Source: an uncultured Pseudomonadota bacterium (lineage in GTDB: Bacteria > Pseudomonadota > Gammaproteobacteria > Burkholderiales > Methylophilaceae). From it: a stretch of 6,310 nucleotides of DNA. The stretch covers positions 1 through 6,310 of the forward strand of contig CAIOPD010000058.1 of the NCBI GenBank assembly GCA_903860085.1. The letters are read 5' to 3'. The notes below the pieces were generated by a model, which saw only the letters and a list, made by a program, of their open reading frames with translations, was not told the origin of the DNA and searched no databases. A program made the position numbers and the translations under genes. Positions 5,530-6,310 of this stretch are shown one piece after another (position 1 is the first letter of the stretch; each line of letters begins with the position of its first letter).

Positions 5530-5536
5530 CCACCTT
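5530..5536 (-). promoter_or_regulatory. Ribosome binding site that fixes the bactofilin start
   Basis: AAGGTGG on the minus strand lies 5 bases before ATG 5524. The in-frame GTG at 5533 is part of this motif and so is unlikely to be used. This removes three residues from the longest open frame. Confidence 0.75.
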
Positions 5537-5576
5537 TATTCAATTGCTACTTGCCCTTGGCCACAGCACTATAAGC

Positions 5577-5951
5577 TTAGTGGCGAGGAGTTGGCTTCTT
5601 ATTTTTCACCATCGTCTTGTAAAACAATAAATCTTCTTTCATATGCATATTTTCGTCCTGAACATGATTGAGCTCTTGCTCAAGATTATGCTGTGTGACT
5701 AGCTCAATTTGTAATTGGCGCTCAATTTGGATCAACTTGGTCTGCAGGCTTTGATTTTGTGCAGACACTTGCCTAAATTTTTCACCCATATCTTCGCCAC
5801 TAGTCAGTTGCCAGTATGCTACAGCATACCCAATCACTAGCAATAGCGTTGAGATCCCCCACTGGAAGTACCATGGGCGACGCGAGCGCACAGCGACTTG
5901 CTTGGCAGTAAGGCCAAAATGTCGCCTAATTCTTCTACGTACTGGCTTCAT
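5577..5951 (-). CDS. Short membrane-anchored coiled-coil protein, probable truncated DUF6776 member
   Basis: The 124-residue protein begins with a very basic amino terminus (about 25 residues, many Arg), followed by one membrane segment at about 30-48 and a long Gln/Glu/Leu-rich stretch at 56-112 likely to form a coiled coil. The end is short and basic. The inside-positive amino terminus predicts a cytoplasmic amino end and a periplasmic coiled coil. The segment EDLLFYKTM (106-114) resembles the EDLAFY/LEFYRGIM motif that, in longer DUF6776 proteins, precedes a carboxy-terminal domain. That domain is absent here, because the frame stops ten residues later. The gene starts 12 bases after argC with no visible Shine-Dalgarno, so translation may be coupled to argC. 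Its placement next to bactofilin suggests an envelope role, but the function is unknown and the family match is recalled. Confidence 0.65.
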   Translation of the reverse strand: MKPVRRRIRRHFGLTAKQVAVRSRRPWYFQWGISTLLLVIGYAVAYWQLTSGEDMGEKFRQVSAQNQSLQTKLIQIERQLQIELVTQHNLEQELNHVQDENMHMKEDLLFYKTMVKNKKPTPRH

Positions 5952-5963
5952 AATAAGTGCAAA

Positions 5964-6310
5964 CTAAGGCAATAATGGCACGATTTGTAAGCCACTAGTT
6001 TCAGCTAAATTAAACATGATATTCATGTTTTGCACCGCTTGCCCCGCTGCACCTTTTACAAGATTATCAATCACAGACAATATCACTACAATGTCACTGC
6101 CTTGTGGTTGGTGAACAGCTATTCTGCATAGATTAGAGCCACGCACAGAACGCGTTTCAGGGTGGGTGCCTTTAGGCAATACATCCACAAAATGCTCATT
6201 AGCGTAACGTGACTCAAACAAAGCCTGCAAATCAACACTCTTAGTTATTTTCGCGTACAAGGTAGCATGTATCCCCCTAATTAATGGGGTTAAATGCGGC
6301 ACGAATGTAA
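5964..6310 (-). CDS. argC: N-acetyl-gamma-glutamyl-phosphate reductase, carboxy-terminal part
   Basis: ArgC reduces N-acetyl-glutamyl-5-phosphate to the semialdehyde with NADPH, the third step of arginine synthesis, in the cytoplasm. Only the last 114 codons are in the window; the frame runs on past the right edge, and the GTG at 6302 is an internal Val, not a start. Family landmarks seen are VPHLTPLIRG near the left of the fragment, RGSNLCRIAV in the middle, IDNLVKGAAGQAVQNMN, and the ending GLQIVPLLP. The catalytic cysteine lies in the missing amino-terminal part. It is the first visible gene of the minus-strand group and ends 12 bases before the coiled-coil gene. The visible portion looks intact. 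Confidence 0.95.
   Translation of the reverse strand, partial: TFVPHLTPLIRGIHATLYAKITKSVDLQALFESRYANEHFVDVLPKGTHPETRSVRGSNLCRIAVHQPQGSDIVVILSVIDNLVKGAAGQAVQNMNIMFNLAETSGLQIVPLLP

Noticed and set aside
5283..5630. Plus-strand open frame antisense to bactofilin and the coiled-coil gene
   Set aside because: It is antisense to two supported genes, and its composition looks like a reverse-strand artefact of Gly/Val-rich coding sequence.

Overview
The window looks like a chromosomal core region of a betaproteobacterium of moderate to low G+C. The family Methylophilaceae (Methylotenera-like methylotrophs) is my best guess. This rests on protein similarity and remembered gene order (argC, short coiled-coil protein, bactofilin, erpA, anmK, M23 peptidase, tyrS, rRNA operon), so it is inference rather than a database result. 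I see no mobile element, CRISPR array, tRNA or phage gene.

Layout from left to right. Bases 1-416 hold no protein gene. They are the promoter and leader region of an rRNA operon that runs leftward out of the window: a boxA/boxC-type antitermination leader at the left edge, preceded by three tandem minus-strand promoters with identical 16-bp spacers and GC-rich discriminators. tyrS (417-1628, minus) ends directly upstream of the most distal rrn promoter, with no terminator visible between them. Divergent from tyrS is a plus-strand group: a 97-codon membrane protein that looks like the amino-terminal stub of an M23 peptidase (1745-2038), anmK (2062-3186), and gltA (3319-4614), which has its own apparent promoter. 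A long, nearly perfect inverted repeat (4639-4683) serves as a bidirectional terminator between gltA and the convergent minus-strand group. That group reads, in transcription order, argC (partial, entering from the right edge), a short membrane-anchored coiled-coil protein related to DUF6776, a bactofilin, and erpA with its own promoter.

Most genes are housekeeping: tyrosyl-tRNA charging next to rRNA synthesis, recycling of anhydro-MurNAc from peptidoglycan (AnmK), entry into the citrate cycle (GltA), Fe-S cluster delivery (ErpA), arginine synthesis (ArgC) and a cell-shape/envelope scaffold (bactofilin). The membrane stub and the coiled-coil protein sit in envelope-related positions, and both appear to have lost their carboxy-terminal domains.

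I found no convincing new multigene system. The points most worth a second look are the triple rrn promoter array with its repeated initially transcribed block and a 5'-terminal hairpin, the two truncated envelope genes, and two similarly built dyads (6-bp arms, 8-bp centre) at the gltA and erpA promoters.
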